A stretch of 64,000 nt of DNA. Source: Nipponacmea schrenckii. Taxonomy: Eukaryota > Mollusca > Gastropoda > Lottiidae. Both the position numbers and the translations under genes were made by a program. Under the pieces are notes generated by a model, which searched no databases, had not been told where the DNA came from, and saw only the letters and a program-made list of their open reading frames with translations. The stretch covers positions 16,334,034 through 16,398,033 of the forward strand of contig CM060203.1 in assembly GCA_030562195.1 (NCBI GenBank), read 5' to 3'. Below, one piece after another: positions 10,721-25,700 of the stretch; the first letter of the stretch is position 1, and each line of letters starts with the position of its first letter.

Positions 10721-13700
10721 CTGAAAAATACAGAAGATAATCAAAGTATTGTTAAAATAGTGCTAAAATGTAGATAGATAGATCTAGAAATACTATGGTT
10801 AAAATACAGATCAATACATCTATTGTAGAATGATATAGAAATACTACTGTTAAAATACAGCTCAATACATCTATTGTAGAATAATATAGAAATACCACTG
10901 TTAAAATAGAGCTCAATACATCAATTAGGCTATAGAGCAATACAGAATTACTACTGTTAAAATACAGCTCTATACATCTATTGTAGAATGATATAGAAAT
11001 ACCAATGTTAAAATAGAGCTCAATACATCAATTAGGCTATAGAGCAATACAGAATTACTACTGTTAAAATAGAGCTCAATACATCAATTGTAGAATGATA
11101 TAGAAATACCACTATTAAAATACAGCTCAATACCTCAATTGTAGAATGATATAGGAATACCATTGTTAAAATACAGCTCAATACATCTATTGTAGAATGA
11201 TATAGGAATACCACTGTTAAAATACATCTCAATAGAGCGATATAGAAATACCACTGTTAAATTAATAAAACCTTACCATAAAAAGAAGCTATCATAAGAT
11301 ATAGAAGACAGTGGTAAAAATGTGGGTCGAGAAATGAACATTTTTAAGAAATAACCACTAATTATCCAACATTTAATAAATTCCAATATATAGTCAAAAT
11401 TCTTAGAATGACACACCAAAAATAAATGAAAACGTTTTTCCTCTTACATGGAATAGAAACACACTTCTCTGTGAGAAAATTCAATTGAAAAAATCTTCAC
11501 TTGATTAAAAAATTTAATCTGTAAAGACTATTTAAAAAAAGGTTGATTTGTGATTTCCAAATTTAGTGCTGCTTTAGAAATGATATTCCAAGTTAGGAAA
11601 AATTTGACTTGTCCATGAATAAAATATTGAATATTTTATATTGAATAGCGTATAATACCACTGTAAAATTATTTATTGCATAATCCATAGAATTCTTATA
11701 ATAAGTTAAATATCCCTCACAAAAATAAGAATCACCAAGTAATGTGTTTATAACATGACAAACAAACAAATAGTTTATAGAATGAGGATTTTCCCTCTTC
11801 CTTTATAATCATAACATCCTCTAGACTACACCTCTTACACTGAAAATAGGAAATTCAACTTTAAAGATGGTTTTCCTCTACAAATATCCTATTTCTTTCT
11901 GAATTATTCATTGAGACGATTCGGAAGAGAAATTTCTCCAAAATATGAAAGTAATATGAATATATTCATCTAATAAAATGAATAGAGTTTGATTTTAAAT
12001 AAAAAATTAATCTATTGAGAAAGTGAAATGATCGATTCCAGCTGAAAGCTTATTGTGTATATTTTCGAGATATAGAAGCATGAAACCATATAATGCCCAC
12101 CCTTATTACCCTCGAATATCTGGTAAATCTATATCATTATAATGCCCACCCTTTATTACCCTCCAATATATCTGGTAAATCTATATCACTGTATAATGCC
12201 CACCCTTTATTACCCTCCAATATATCTGGTAAATCTATATCACTGTATAATGCCCACCCTTTATTATTATAGTTTTCTTTTCAACTAATGAGAAACTCAG
12301 TAATCTAATTAGATAAAAGATAGCCTGCCAGGCAAGGTAATATACGCTCACTGGCAGTATTGGATTTGAATAATAAATTGGGGCACAACTCAAAAAAAAT
12401 TCATTGAAATTGTTATCAATGCCAATGCCACACCAAGTTTCATTAAAATCCATTCAAAATTGTACTTTCTATTGTGTCTACAACAAATATAGAGACAGGG
12501 TCAATAACCCAAAAACGGTTCAACTAAAAATCGTCAAAATCGAACTTGACAACTGTCATATAAATTCCAATGCTCACACAAAGTTTCATTAAAATCAATA
12601 GGAATGCATGACCAACAGACCGACAGGTGCAGCGGCAATATAAGTCCACAAATTCACGGGGTCTTATAAAAAAAAACTAAAATCACCTCTAATAATTGGC
12701 CAATAAGATGATTTGAACAGAATTATCAAGTTAACAAGAAATAGGGCTTCTGTCTTGGTCAATATTAATTTGAAATTTCAGGGAATGCCACTTTAACTTA
12801 AACTATCAATTATTCAAATAAATTAAAAGAAAGACACTTCTGAACAGATTGGAAAGGAAAAAACCTATACCTCATTTTAAATCACATGCTCGCTATTTTA
12901 CAGTCATGGTTGTTTTTTATTGGAAGTGGAAATATAAAGAAAACTTTATCTTTTTAGTAAATGGACCATGTCCCTTTGGTGCAATCAACATAATTCTGAC
13001 CCATGTAGAATAAAGAGTCTACCTTTGTCTCATGGGCTGAATTCAGACAGGACCATGTCCTTGTGTATTGGACCTAATTCTGACTCATGTAAAATAAGGA
13101 GTCTAGGTTTGTTCCCATGGGTTGAACATTAAACAGGACCATATCCTTGTGTATTGGATCTGATTCTGACCCATGTAAAATAAAGAGTCTACCTTTGTCT
13201 CCATGGGCTGAATGTCTGACAGGACCATGTCCTTGTGGTAGTGGACTTAATTCTGACACATGTAGAATAAAGAGTCTAGGTTTGTCCCCATAGACTGAAT
13301 GTCAAAGAGTACCATGTCCTTGTGTATTGGACTTAATTCTGACCCATGTTAAATAAAGAGTCTATGTTTGTCCCCCTGGACTGAATGTCAGAGAGTACCA
13401 TGTCCTTGTGTATTGGACCTAATTCTGACCTATGTAATATAAAGAGTTTTTGTATCCAAATTTATGGCATAAAAATCATTAATAACATTAATAGCACAAA
13501 ATCACAAATACAAAATGTGGATATTGAAAATGTTTAATGGTTTTCTGCAAACTGGTAGGAAATTGTTGATTTAAATCAATAAAAAAGTCTCACCTATATA
13601 AAGCTGTGTATAATTGATTTATAAAACATATTGGATAGACAATTTCCTCATCATTATAATCCATTACATTGTTAAATATTATCTTGTCTTCCATTATCAC

Positions 13701-16700
13701 CGTTATTGAACCGTTTCTTCAGAAAACTTAACCCCCAAATTTAATGTACTCAATACACAATTTTCACCAAAACAGTCAATACATTTTGATGTAAAATACG
13801 AATATTTTTTCATACATAACTTTTATACACTTATTCACACAATCCGAACAGACCTTCATATTGGTTTTTATATTTGTACACAATAGTATAACATCATATG
13901 ATTTTGACTATAAAATTTCATAAACATAAAGTTTCCTAATGAAAACTTCAGGTTTCCTTTTACAATATTAGTTCAATATCCTGCTGGGTCATACTAACAG
14001 GTCTAAGATAGTAAGACTGTAGGCAATAGTGAAGTCATTGCCTTGGACTGATTCAAACAATTAGGTCTGAAACACCCACTACATCCTTCTTTTAATATGA
14101 ACATAATATAGAATGAACATAACTTAAATGAGCATAATTTACCGCGTTCTATCGTGTTCAGAAGCCAATTTCTACCAATTATCACTAAGGTAAGGTCAAT
14201 AACTCATAAAAAGTTAATAATAAAATTATCCAAATTTTGTCATAGATCTCATCATAATGAATGCTCATACCAAATTTCATTTGAATCCTATAAAAACTGT
14301 AGGCTCTATCGCTTTCACAAGCCAATTGTGGATGGATGGATTAAATTATAAAGTAGGCTTATAAAAACATTAACTTAAATTTGGAGTATTTGAGCTCAGG
14401 TGGAAAATCCAATTGATAAATCAATGTTTATAGATTTTTCAAGTTATAAGCGTCAAAATCAGACCTACATGTAATTAATCACGATCTAAAGTGTGTTGGT
14501 ATTTAACATGAAACTTCCATGGTGATAATTAAACACAATTAGACCTAGAATATAACTACCAATTATTCATACCCTATATATTGATATCATACCAATATAT
14601 GTGTAGATATTTAAATAAGCTATTTCCTTGTTTAACTGTCACAGGAGGAAATTGGATTATAAGATCCATAATAATGTTACAGGAAAAAATTGGATTATAA
14701 GATACATAATAATGTTACAGGAGGAAATTGAATTTTAAGATCCATAATAATGTCACAGGAGGAAATTGGATTATAAGATCCATAATAAATGTCACAGGAG
14801 GAAATTGGATTATAAGACCCATAATAAATGTCACAGGAGGAAATTGGATTATAAGATCCATAATAAATGTCACAGAAGGAAATTAGATTATAAGATCCAT
14901 AATAAATGTCACAGAAGGAAATTGGATTATAAGATCCATAATAAATGTCACAGAAGGAAATTGGATTATAAGATCCATAATTAATATCACCGGAGGAAAT
15001 TGAATTATAAGATCCATAATAATGTTACAGGAGGAAATTGAATTATAAGATCCATAATAATGTTACAAGAGGAAATTGGATTATAAGATCCATAATAATG
15101 TCACAGGAAGAAATTTGATTATAAGAGCCATAATAAATGTCACAGAAGGAAATTGGATTATAAGATCCATAATAAATGTCACAGAAGGAAATTGGATTAT
15201 AAGATCCATAATTAATGTCACAGGAGGAAATTGGATTATAAGATCCATAATATTTGTCACAGGAGGAAATTGAATTATAAGATCCATAATATGTGTCACA
15301 GAAGGAAACATAGGTTTTAACACTGGTTGAAACCCTGACATTATTTGTCAAAATGATCTACAATTTGTGCCTAGTCCATAATAAAAGAAAATGGCAGCTT
15401 TTTCTGGATTCAATATCCAATAATACTTAACCAAGTTTGAAATATCAAACCGACAGAACTGAACAGTTAGAAAATAGGTAAGCTTCAAATGACTTAGTCT
15501 AAAATTCCCTCTTTGACTACAGAAATCTTTTGAAACATAAAATTGCTGAGAAAATAAAAATTTGAAGGAAAAGTGAGGCAAAAAAGGGTAAAAATAATGA
15601 AAGTAAGAATTCACCTGCAGGAAACCATACTCTTGAGATTGGTGTGAAAATAGAGGTAAGTTATAGCAGCCATGATGGAATAACAAAAGTCTGGTATTAG
15701 TTTATTGTCCCGGTGCCAAGATCAGAGAGAACTGTTATTTAGAATAAGTGGTATAATTATCTGGTACCTGAAGCCATTTCTATTATATAGCAATATCTAA
15801 TATACTCCTGTTCTATATTATTATCATCATACTTTCATTATTAAAACAATATGATATACTTCTGTTCTAAATTATTATTCATACTTTCATTATAAAAACG
15901 ATATTTGATTTGCTACACTTCTATACTTCCAATTATACATCATATAATCCTGTTCTATACTGTTATCATACTGTATAAAAGCAATATCTGATATACTAAA
16001 CTTCTATACTTTCATTTAACAGATATTCCTGTTCAATTTTATTATCATACTTTAAATCATATAAAATGCTTCTTACAAATTGTTCTGAATTCAAATCACA
16101 TACCAAATTCTATTAAAATTCGTTGAAAGCAAGAGATTTGAAAGCTTTAACAAGGACATGTGAATGGACAGACAATATTGGTGAATTTTCTGATGCAATG
16201 CAGATTTATGTTGTTTCTTTTTTTAGTTCAGAGATGGTGATGCTAGTAGTGATTAAGGTATTTGTTGGTTAAAACTAATAGTAGTAAAGCATGGATTAGT
16301 GGAATTAGTCCTGAAAGTTGTGTCCAATGATTAGCTGTGAAGAAATAAAAGCTAACAGAGTGATATAAAACACTATAAAATAAAAATACTCTACCCAGAT
16401 TGAGCGTAAGGGCTGAAAAAATACAAGAACAAAATTAGAAAAACTAAAATCTAAATACTAATAAGGTGTTGACTAAATAAAAGGTAGATTATCAGGCAAG
16501 GTAATATACGCCCATTGGCAGAATTGAATCAGCAGAATGAAATATTCATCCTTCAGTCAAACACTTCTTTTGTATGTTGATAAATGTACAATATTACTAA
16601 GTTTCATTAATATCCATCAAGAATCGTGCTTTCTAGAGTTTTTACAAGCCAAAGATGAAAATCAACCAAAAATTGTAGCTTCTATAACACCCAATTGTTC

Positions 16701-19700
16701 ATCGAAAAATGGTCAAATTCGAACTTTTCCACCTTCTTATAAATTCCAAAAGAAAGTTCATTAAAATCTTATAAATAATTGTAGCTTCTATTGTACCCAC
16801 GACAAATTTTGACAGACGGACCAGGGTGCTGACAATATACATCCACATATTCGTGTGGGCGTATAAAAATGTTCTGCACCTAATGTGCAAATGAAGACAG
16901 GCAAAGTCCTGCAACTCTGCATCAGAGTTAACTTAACTTGGGTACAGATCAAACAGACTAAATATTCCGTCTGGGTTTAGTTTAAAAATGTAACAAAAAT
17001 CATGAAGGAAAATAAAGCAGCAAACATTTAAAATGTTAAGAGTTATCTCCCATCAGCTAAATTTCAAGAATTTAAGATATTTCTATAAATCACTAGTCAT
17101 TAGTCAATGAATTGTAACTTGTAATAATCTTGAGCAATGAGATAATAATTCTGGGCATAACAGCTTATAATTATCAGTGTATTATCTATAAGGTACATAT
17201 ATGATTTAAATGATAATTGATTGATGGGGCCATAAGATTAATTTGTATTAAGAGTAATACTCCACATATACGATTTCAGGATAACACTTTTCATAAAGTT
17301 GAAAGAAGGCTGCTTTTATGGGGACCACGACTGGGCCTTCGTATTATATGGAACTTCGACTAAATGAGATTTCACTGTATTTAGAAATTTTCAAGTTTTA
17401 TTTTCTACAATTAAAGCATAAGCCAACCAACTCCTCCAACTGCCTCCTTTTATAAATAAAAAAAATCCACACCTTTAAATTAATACTACCTTTTAGAATT
17501 GACACAACTGACATTGTGAAGATGATACAAGAATGGTGGCTATACCGTAGCTTGACATTGTGAAAATGATACAAGAATGGTGGCTATACTATATTGCAGT
17601 CAAGGTATAATAGTGTAAAAGTTTGACATTGTGAAGATGTCAGATGCACTCAATAAAAATGTGAAGAATGTACACAATTTATATTTGATATAAACTCTGT
17701 TCTACTTGTTATATTACACCAGCTGCCATTAAAATTACTCTACGTTTTAACAGAAATTGTTTAAATATGTATCCATGGTATTCAGAATTTCTTAAGACGT
17801 TATGATTTTTCAAACACGGATAATTATGGATACACATGGATTTGAAGGCTCAAATTTCAAAGGTAAGCTCTGTACACTATTTCTGATTAGCTAAGCAAAA
17901 GATTTCATGTGTTTGAGGCTGTCGGATGATTGTCCGAAACAAATCAAGACTGGGCCCCTTTAAGTAGAGGGGGGGGAAACTACTATCTCGTAGTTCCGGG
18001 AAAGCACAGGCCTAGGAATCAGACCTAATTTTTATTTCCTCGCACCGATCGGGATTCGAACTCACCTAGTCGCCTAGCAGACGACAGTCCAACACGCTAA
18101 CCACTGAGCCATTCACCACCCTAGATTTCAATTCCAATGTGGAGAACTGGGCTGTTTATGTAGATATTACATTGAAATGAAATGAATTGAGTTTTGCGTC
18201 CTACTCTTCTGCATCTATAGACTAATGGCACCATGTACATGTAGTGTGCAATGAGGGAAATTTTGCCAGGACAGCGGCATTAGCCTACTCTTTTTGCAAT
18301 TTCCAACTGTCGAGGGATTTTTAACGTGTACAGCTTGTCCCATCCAAACGTCTAGAAGCTTTTTCCATGTCAGTCCCTCCGACTTGCATCATTGACCTTT
18401 GCCGCGATTGAACCCGGGACCTTCAGGTTAGTGGGCAAGTGTCTAAACAACTGAGCCACCACAGCTTGTAGCATATGGGGCCTTGGTTTATTGTCCTATC
18501 TGAACGACTAGAGCCCTTTTTCATTGTATCTATATTTTTATCTGGTTTCCCCTTGCTAGTCAGATAAGCTGTAATTGAAATATTGTTTAGTCCCTCAGAT
18601 GGGACACTGGACAGTTTAGAAAAACTGCAAAAAAGAGTAGTGTAAAACCGTTGTCCTTGCACAATTTCCCTCATTCCCACTGCATGGCATTGACTGATTT
18701 CACTAGCCCTTTAGACACAGAAAAGTAGCATGTAAACTTCCTTTCAATTTATCAGATTGTATAAAACAAGATAACATTTTTATTTTAAGGGCCCCTTGTA
18801 TTTCAATCAGTTTGCATAAAAAAAAAAACAAGAGAAAAAAAACGTACATTGGCAAACTTTCTCAATAGTGTGAAACTACAGGGGTAAAATACACAATAAC
18901 TTGTCGGGTCAAAAATATTAAATATTCATTATTGTGTAGTTGAAAATTTATACTGCCAATCCTTTTCTGCTCAAATTACTTCCAATTCATTCACATGATC
19001 CTTATATTGTTGTCAGAATTACATCAGCTATAGATACAACACGAAATCAAGCAATTCCTTTAGTATAAAATTTGATATAACTCATCTTGAAGGATACTCA
19101 TTACCCCATTTGATAAACATTACCAATTTTGATAAGCATAACAAATTTTCATATTACCCACTTTGATAAAGATTATTCCTTTTAGTTTAACGTAACCCCT
19201 TTTAATAAACATTACTATAGATTTTAATAATAAACATTACCCATTTTAATAAACATTACCAATTTTGATAAAGATTAAAAATTGTCACATTACTCATTTT
19301 GATAAATAAGCATTGCTTGTTAAAGACCAGAGAACGCTGGTTGAAACATCGGTCAAATAAAGTTAGTAAAAGTATTCCATAAGAATTTGTTCACTTTATG
19401 ACCAATGTTGATAAACATCAGCCATGCAATGAGGGATATTTAGCCATGGGTATCATCACCATATTTTATGATTATCATTATTTCTAGGGGAAGTTGTTTT
19501 ATTTCAAACAAACATTGAAATCTTAAAATCTTTTCCTCAATGGGCATAAAAACTCTAGTTTAATTAAACACCTACAAGATAAGCCTTCCATTACTTCAAT
19601 GAATTCATTCATAGAAATAGTCATACTGTTTAATAGTTTAATTCTCAAATTTCTGTCTAAGATATTGAACTATTGGCCACCATTAAGAGAAGAAAAAAAT

Positions 19701-22700
19701 GATAAATGGTTTGTAATATTATAGGTTCCACTCCATTGGAAGTCAATAATCAGTTAACAGTTTGTTTTTAGATAATCAAGTTTACAACAATAATCAAGTC
19801 TACTAAATCAAGCGTGCCAATAATGGACTAAGATTTTAGCCACCATGCATTTTATGCATTCATATATCTTCACAATAATACAAATTTCTTCATACACCTT
19901 GACTGCAACAGCCACCATTTCCTGTTGCAGAATGCAGTGATTTGATATGTATGTATAGTGGAGCTATATTCTATACCTCTGACTATTATCTCTAACTATT
20001 TTATACCTCGGACTATTTTATATCTCGGACTATTTTATGCCTCTGGCTATTTTATATCTCTGACTATATTGTATCTGACTATTTTATACCTGACTATATT
20101 TTATACCTCTGACTATTTTATATCTCTAACTACATTTTATTTCTGACTATTCTATACCTCTGACTATTTTATATCTCTGACTATATTTTATACCTCTGAC
20201 TATACTTTATACCTGACTATTTTATACCTCTGACTATTTTATATCGCTTACTTTTTTATACCTGACTTTTTTATACATCTCTGACTATATTCTATATCTC
20301 TGACTATTTTATATCATGACAAATTGAGTTGGGTTTACCTTTCACAAATGGCCGACATGAAGTCAACTTTCAGAAGCACTTTAGAAATCTGTAACCTTGT
20401 GAATTATTCAAACTCAAAGCCCAGCAGACGACAATAAAGGTGATGAAGAATTGTTTGGCAGTAGTTCATGACAAATTGAGTTAGGTTTACCTTTCACAAA
20501 TGGCTGACATAAGGTTAACTTTAAGAAACACTGGCTGAGACATTAGAAATCTGTAACCTTGTGGATTATTCAAACCCAAAACCCACCAGACGATAATAAA
20601 GGCGATTTTCAAAACTGAGTTTGGTCTTACCTTCCACAAATCAAACATTTGAAAGCACTAGACATGGCTGCAACTAAGGTGATAACGAGTTGATTAAAAA
20701 TAAAATAGAGTCTGGCCTTACCTTCCACAAATCAAGCTTGCACTCTTCCCCATGTAATACTGTAATACATGTAACTCTTTTCCACAATCCAACAACACAC
20801 AATGATTAATTCATTCTTTTCATCAGTTCAACAATTCACCATTAATCCACACTGACTACATTAGTTATCGACAAAATATTTAAATATTTTTTTTCAAAGT
20901 TTGAAGTCTTCACAATTTTATCTTTAAATTTTATTCAAACACTTTAACATAAGCAATCACCAGTGGCAATGTCTTTTTATATGTGAATGTCAATTTTTCT
21001 TTCTAGAAGTTTGTCTCAAAAAAAAGAGGAATATTTTTAAAAAAACATTTTTTTCAAAATTCAAAATTCAATTTGTCCAATAGAACTAATCTTCAAACCA
21101 AATTACACAAATAGTACTAACCAAATTATGGTTCAATAATGTGTTCCTTAGTTACAGACTGACACAACAAGCACTTCTAGTTGGAATTGAATTTTTCCCA
21201 AAGGTAAAAACAAATCCTATGCCAATGCCTGTGCTTTTAGTCGAATAGTAACTTGTAACTTTTAATCACTCTAATGACTATTCCAATGACATCTGAAATC
21301 CTAAAGTCCAATCAACCTACACAATTAACAAAATAAAGTGTCAGAAACATGTGCCTTAGTTACCATAAAATAATAACGTTTAATTAGAATTGCATTTTTC
21401 ACTGAGGTTCACACTATTCCAACAATATCCAAAATCTAATATTACACATAGAATGTCTCATAGAAACAAAAACAAAGAAAGATATTCACTAAACACAGTG
21501 ATGTCATATTAGACATAGTTTAAGTTATCACTGTAACCTGATAAAAAAGGGTGGGGTTTATCTACACAGTGTATTGTCTTGGAAGTTTTTTTTAACCACA
21601 ATTCTGTCTTCACTAATGTAATTAAGAGCTTGTGAAAATGTCTGTGTGACATGAACGGATTTCACTGTAAAATGTAAAAGTTTGCAGTGAAACTTGAGTC
21701 AAAGTTAATCCTTCTAACCACCTTTATCAGACTAAAACTAACTAGATTAGAGGTAAATCACAGGTTAATCTATTTTCTTCTAGTAGGTAAATCAGGTTAG
21801 ATCTTTAATCTCTATTTACCTATATATTGTGTTTTATCAATATATTTTACCTACCCATTACCCCCTTTTCATATTCAAGTCTTAGGGTATTATGCTGTAG
21901 TGAGCTTCAGTTCACCATTCCAAGGGTATATTTCATTAAAATGAAAAATATACAGAAATATTTGACTTTGTAGATCACAATTAAATGCCATATATGTTAG
22001 GATGTAGTAATAGAAGTTAGGGTGGTTGAAAAGTAGCAAGTTACTATTCAACAGAAGACACTGTCACAGGCACAAAAAAAGTGTTGTTATGTTAAATAGT
22101 AGATTTACAGTATGAGCAACATAAAATTTAAAATTCACAAGATTATCAAAATAATATATTATGTGAAAACTAATTCTTGAAGGAGTAATAGGTCTTAGAA
22201 TGAAGATAAAATTTGCAAATTTTAAACTTTGCCAATAAGAGTTCTATTCATCAGTAAATATACCTGCTGTCATAAAGAAAATAAATATATATCCAAAAAA
22301 CTAAGTAATTATCTATGAAGATACATTCGAATATTGAAAAACACTTAATAAATTGATTAAGCGCTTTTCAAAATGACTTAGTTTTGTGAGTTTTCCAAAT
22401 TTTAAGGGATTCTGGTACTTTATGACACCAGGTAAGTTCACTGATGAATATATACTCATATTAAGAACTAAAATTGTATGTTCCTGTTAAGATGCAGTAT
22501 CCCTTTAAGTACTAGCTCTCAAACTAAAAATCAATAACTTTCCAAAGGCCCAAAAATGAATTGAAATAAATGGCAATGCTTAGTCAATAATAAAAAAAAT
22601 ATCAGGTAAGTCCATTCCTGAACAAAGACTCATTTCAGCCAAGTTTAAGAAATTAAATTTGTTTGGGTGGCAGAAACTACATGTACATATTATTTCTATA

Positions 22701-25700
22701 TTTAGTCTATCTAATAACCTGGCAACTTAAATAATAGAGTAATATCTCACTTGTTGTATAATTCTAGCAAACCAATTATCACATCGCCTCTTATGGTTAA
22801 AGGTATTGTAAAGAGGTTTTCTAAATTGTTTATGTGTATCACAGACATTGATCATAGCAGAAAAAATAGGAGATAAGGTTAAAAAGAAGGAGATAATTTC
22901 CAAAGATATTTTGGAAAGTGGTTTTCTAAATTATTTATATGTATTGCAGACATTGATAATGCATATGTACAGGTCAGGAAAAATCGCGATCCTGTCATTT
23001 CAACAATTCATTGCATTGAATAAATATAATCGCAATGCATAGGCACCATTCTGCTTAACTTCGATTAGCGAGTTACATGTTTTATTAAATCCCTTTAATG
23101 ACAATTTAAGACAGGGAAATCTTGCTTATTTTAGAAATAACGTCATGTCTTCATTTTTGAAGTCTGTTTTTCCCATAATAGTATATCTATTTATAGTTTA
23201 TATACATGTATACTATTTCTATTTACCTTTTTTTAAAAATAAGAATAATGTAAAGATGACATCTTAAATGTCTTAAGTAGTTACGAAAGCAAAATGGTGT
23301 CAACTCTTTTGATATTCGCTGAACCTAATATCAGTTATCACCAATTGCTTATCATAAATTGATTGGTCAAAACTGAAAATTGATGTCACCAATTACTGAT
23401 CAAATTTTTAAACCTAAATCAAACCCCGGAAAACAGCTACAAATATATAACAAGTCCAGCACTAAAGATATGTTTATAAGGGTGTTTGGTTTGAATAGCT
23501 GGTAGTTAGGCAGACCAACTATATTAATCCCAAACCAACTGAGCCAGAAAATTAATCTCTGAATGTATTAAATTGTTACATATACAACAAAGCAATATAG
23601 GGGCTCTTAGTGGGTCTAAAGATCCTTTTGTAGTGGAGAATAGAATTGTGACAGTTAAAGGGTTAATTGTAGTTTAAATGAGTCTTTATTGTAACAAGTT
23701 AATAAAGTATCTATAACTGTGAACCTTAGTATATTATCATATTAATATATTTATTAACTGTATTTACCCTAATAAAATCAATACCCTGTTTATTCATGTC
23801 TATACTGAAGGCCCCAAATCCAGTGGAAGTTTCCTGGAACTGAGAGAACAATCAAAAGGCAAGCCTCCTGTAAACAACTCATACAACTTAAGTATACAAG
23901 TTCTTTAGTTTAAATAAAACCACAAGAATCCCAAATTGGAATGGTGCAAATTGATGCCATAGTATCCTAAAGCCTAGCTAAAGAACTTGTTTGTGCAAAT
24001 GAAATCAGCGATTTGTAGCAATTTAATGTTGAAGCAACTGCATAGTTACAAGTTGCCATCAGAAAATCTTCAGTTTTTAAATGTTGCACATATTAACCTT
24101 CTGTGAAGTAGCAAGCAACATAAGTAATGTTACGACAATTTCATTTGATACATCTGTAGAAAAACCAGTCAGCCTCAATACATTATTCACGTGAAGCTCA
24201 CCTTCAGCATTGATGAGGCCATTTTGTGTTCTCATGAGTCAGTCATGTGTCCATGTAACATGGATGAAAACAAAAATGGCACCTGGTGATGATGAAATTC
24301 TGCAGGAAAATGTGAACCTTGGTCATAGCAGTAATCTGTTCTCGGCACGCTTTGTGTTTACACTACACCAGTTTATCGAGTCAGGTCTGAGAACCATTCC
24401 AAGACCACCTCTTCGAGGTGGGTCAGAATTGGAACCATTCTGAGAACGCTTGACTGTTTACATTACAAAAATTCATCCGTACCTTCTGAGGAGTATAAAT
24501 ATTATAGTGTAAACAGGGTTTATGTCTCAAAGGTTTGGAGCAAAATGCTGCGATTAATTCTCCAAGAATCCAAGGTATGTTAACCATAGTTTAGTCTTAT
24601 GAGATAATGTACATGTAAGTATCATAATCCAAAAATATATTTTATAGTCAAAGAAAAGTGCAAAATTTCCCTTTTTGGGAAATGTAAAACACTCATTTAT
24701 TTGAGTTAATATGGTAATGAACTAGGGTGAGATAAGTAAATCTATATTTCTAATAAAGCTATTGACCACACCGTATTGTCTGTATTAAATACTGCTAATA
24801 AAGACTGCACTAGAGACAATTAGTCATCTATTGTGGTCTGAATCAATACATGTTCTATCACACTATGAAGCTCTTCAAGTCAAGGGTTACCAATTTAATC
24901 AAGAGTACAGTGTATTAAAGGGTGATAGTCACAGTTATCAGGTTCTTCAACTTATGTAAATAGACAGCAGAACTTGTACAAATGCATTAACTGCTTTATC
25001 CCTACGAATATTCCTTAAACTCAAAATTTTACTATATCTCCTGAAGTAGAAGCATCTTGATTTTAACTTGCAACCTTCAGGTTTGTGAGCAAGCGCCTGA
25101 TTCACTGAGCCACCGTAGTTATACACAAATTGAATTATCACACATAATAACATAACACATAAACACAAATCACTCTCTCAAAAAGAAGGAAATTTTACTC
25201 ACTCATCTGATCTAGTGGTTTCAATCCAGGATGATCTTGTTTTATAATCTGGTGGTAAGGTAGCTCGTATGTGACTATTGACTCCTCCTCCATCGTAACG
25301 ATTAAATGGATGGGAATTGCCTGTGGTTGAAGTGAAAGTTTGCGATTTTGATAAGTTCCGATAACCATCTTGAAAGTTTTTATCGTCCATAATGGCCTGT
25401 CTTGAAACCGACCCCACTGTTCTACGAGCATAACGCTTACTGGGTGATCTGAAATACAGCAAATGCGTTGATTTGCGAGTCTGTCAAGTTTTCATTCTTG
25501 ACAAATTATCATGCAGTACAAGTGATAAAGATACAACATTTAAGAGACTGTAAAGAAGTTTTTAAATTGTTTATGTGTATCGGGGACAATGATAGGATCA
25601 ATTTACACCATTCCAATTACATTATTAATACATGTAATTAATAAAAGAATCTTTCTTTTAGTGACATCATCAGTTTTAGTGGAATTGCCCAGGAAAATTG

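Noticed and set aside
14766..15351. Several overlapping repetitive open frames
   Set aside because: Translation of the 39-bp minisatellite.
18032..18122. tRNA gene on the minus strand
   Set aside because: A- and B-box words are present but the acceptor and anticodon stems do not pair, and SINE-like sequence follows.
24947..25168. 73-codon minus-strand open frame next to exon 12
   Set aside because: Overlaps a SINE head fragment and has no splice or protein support.
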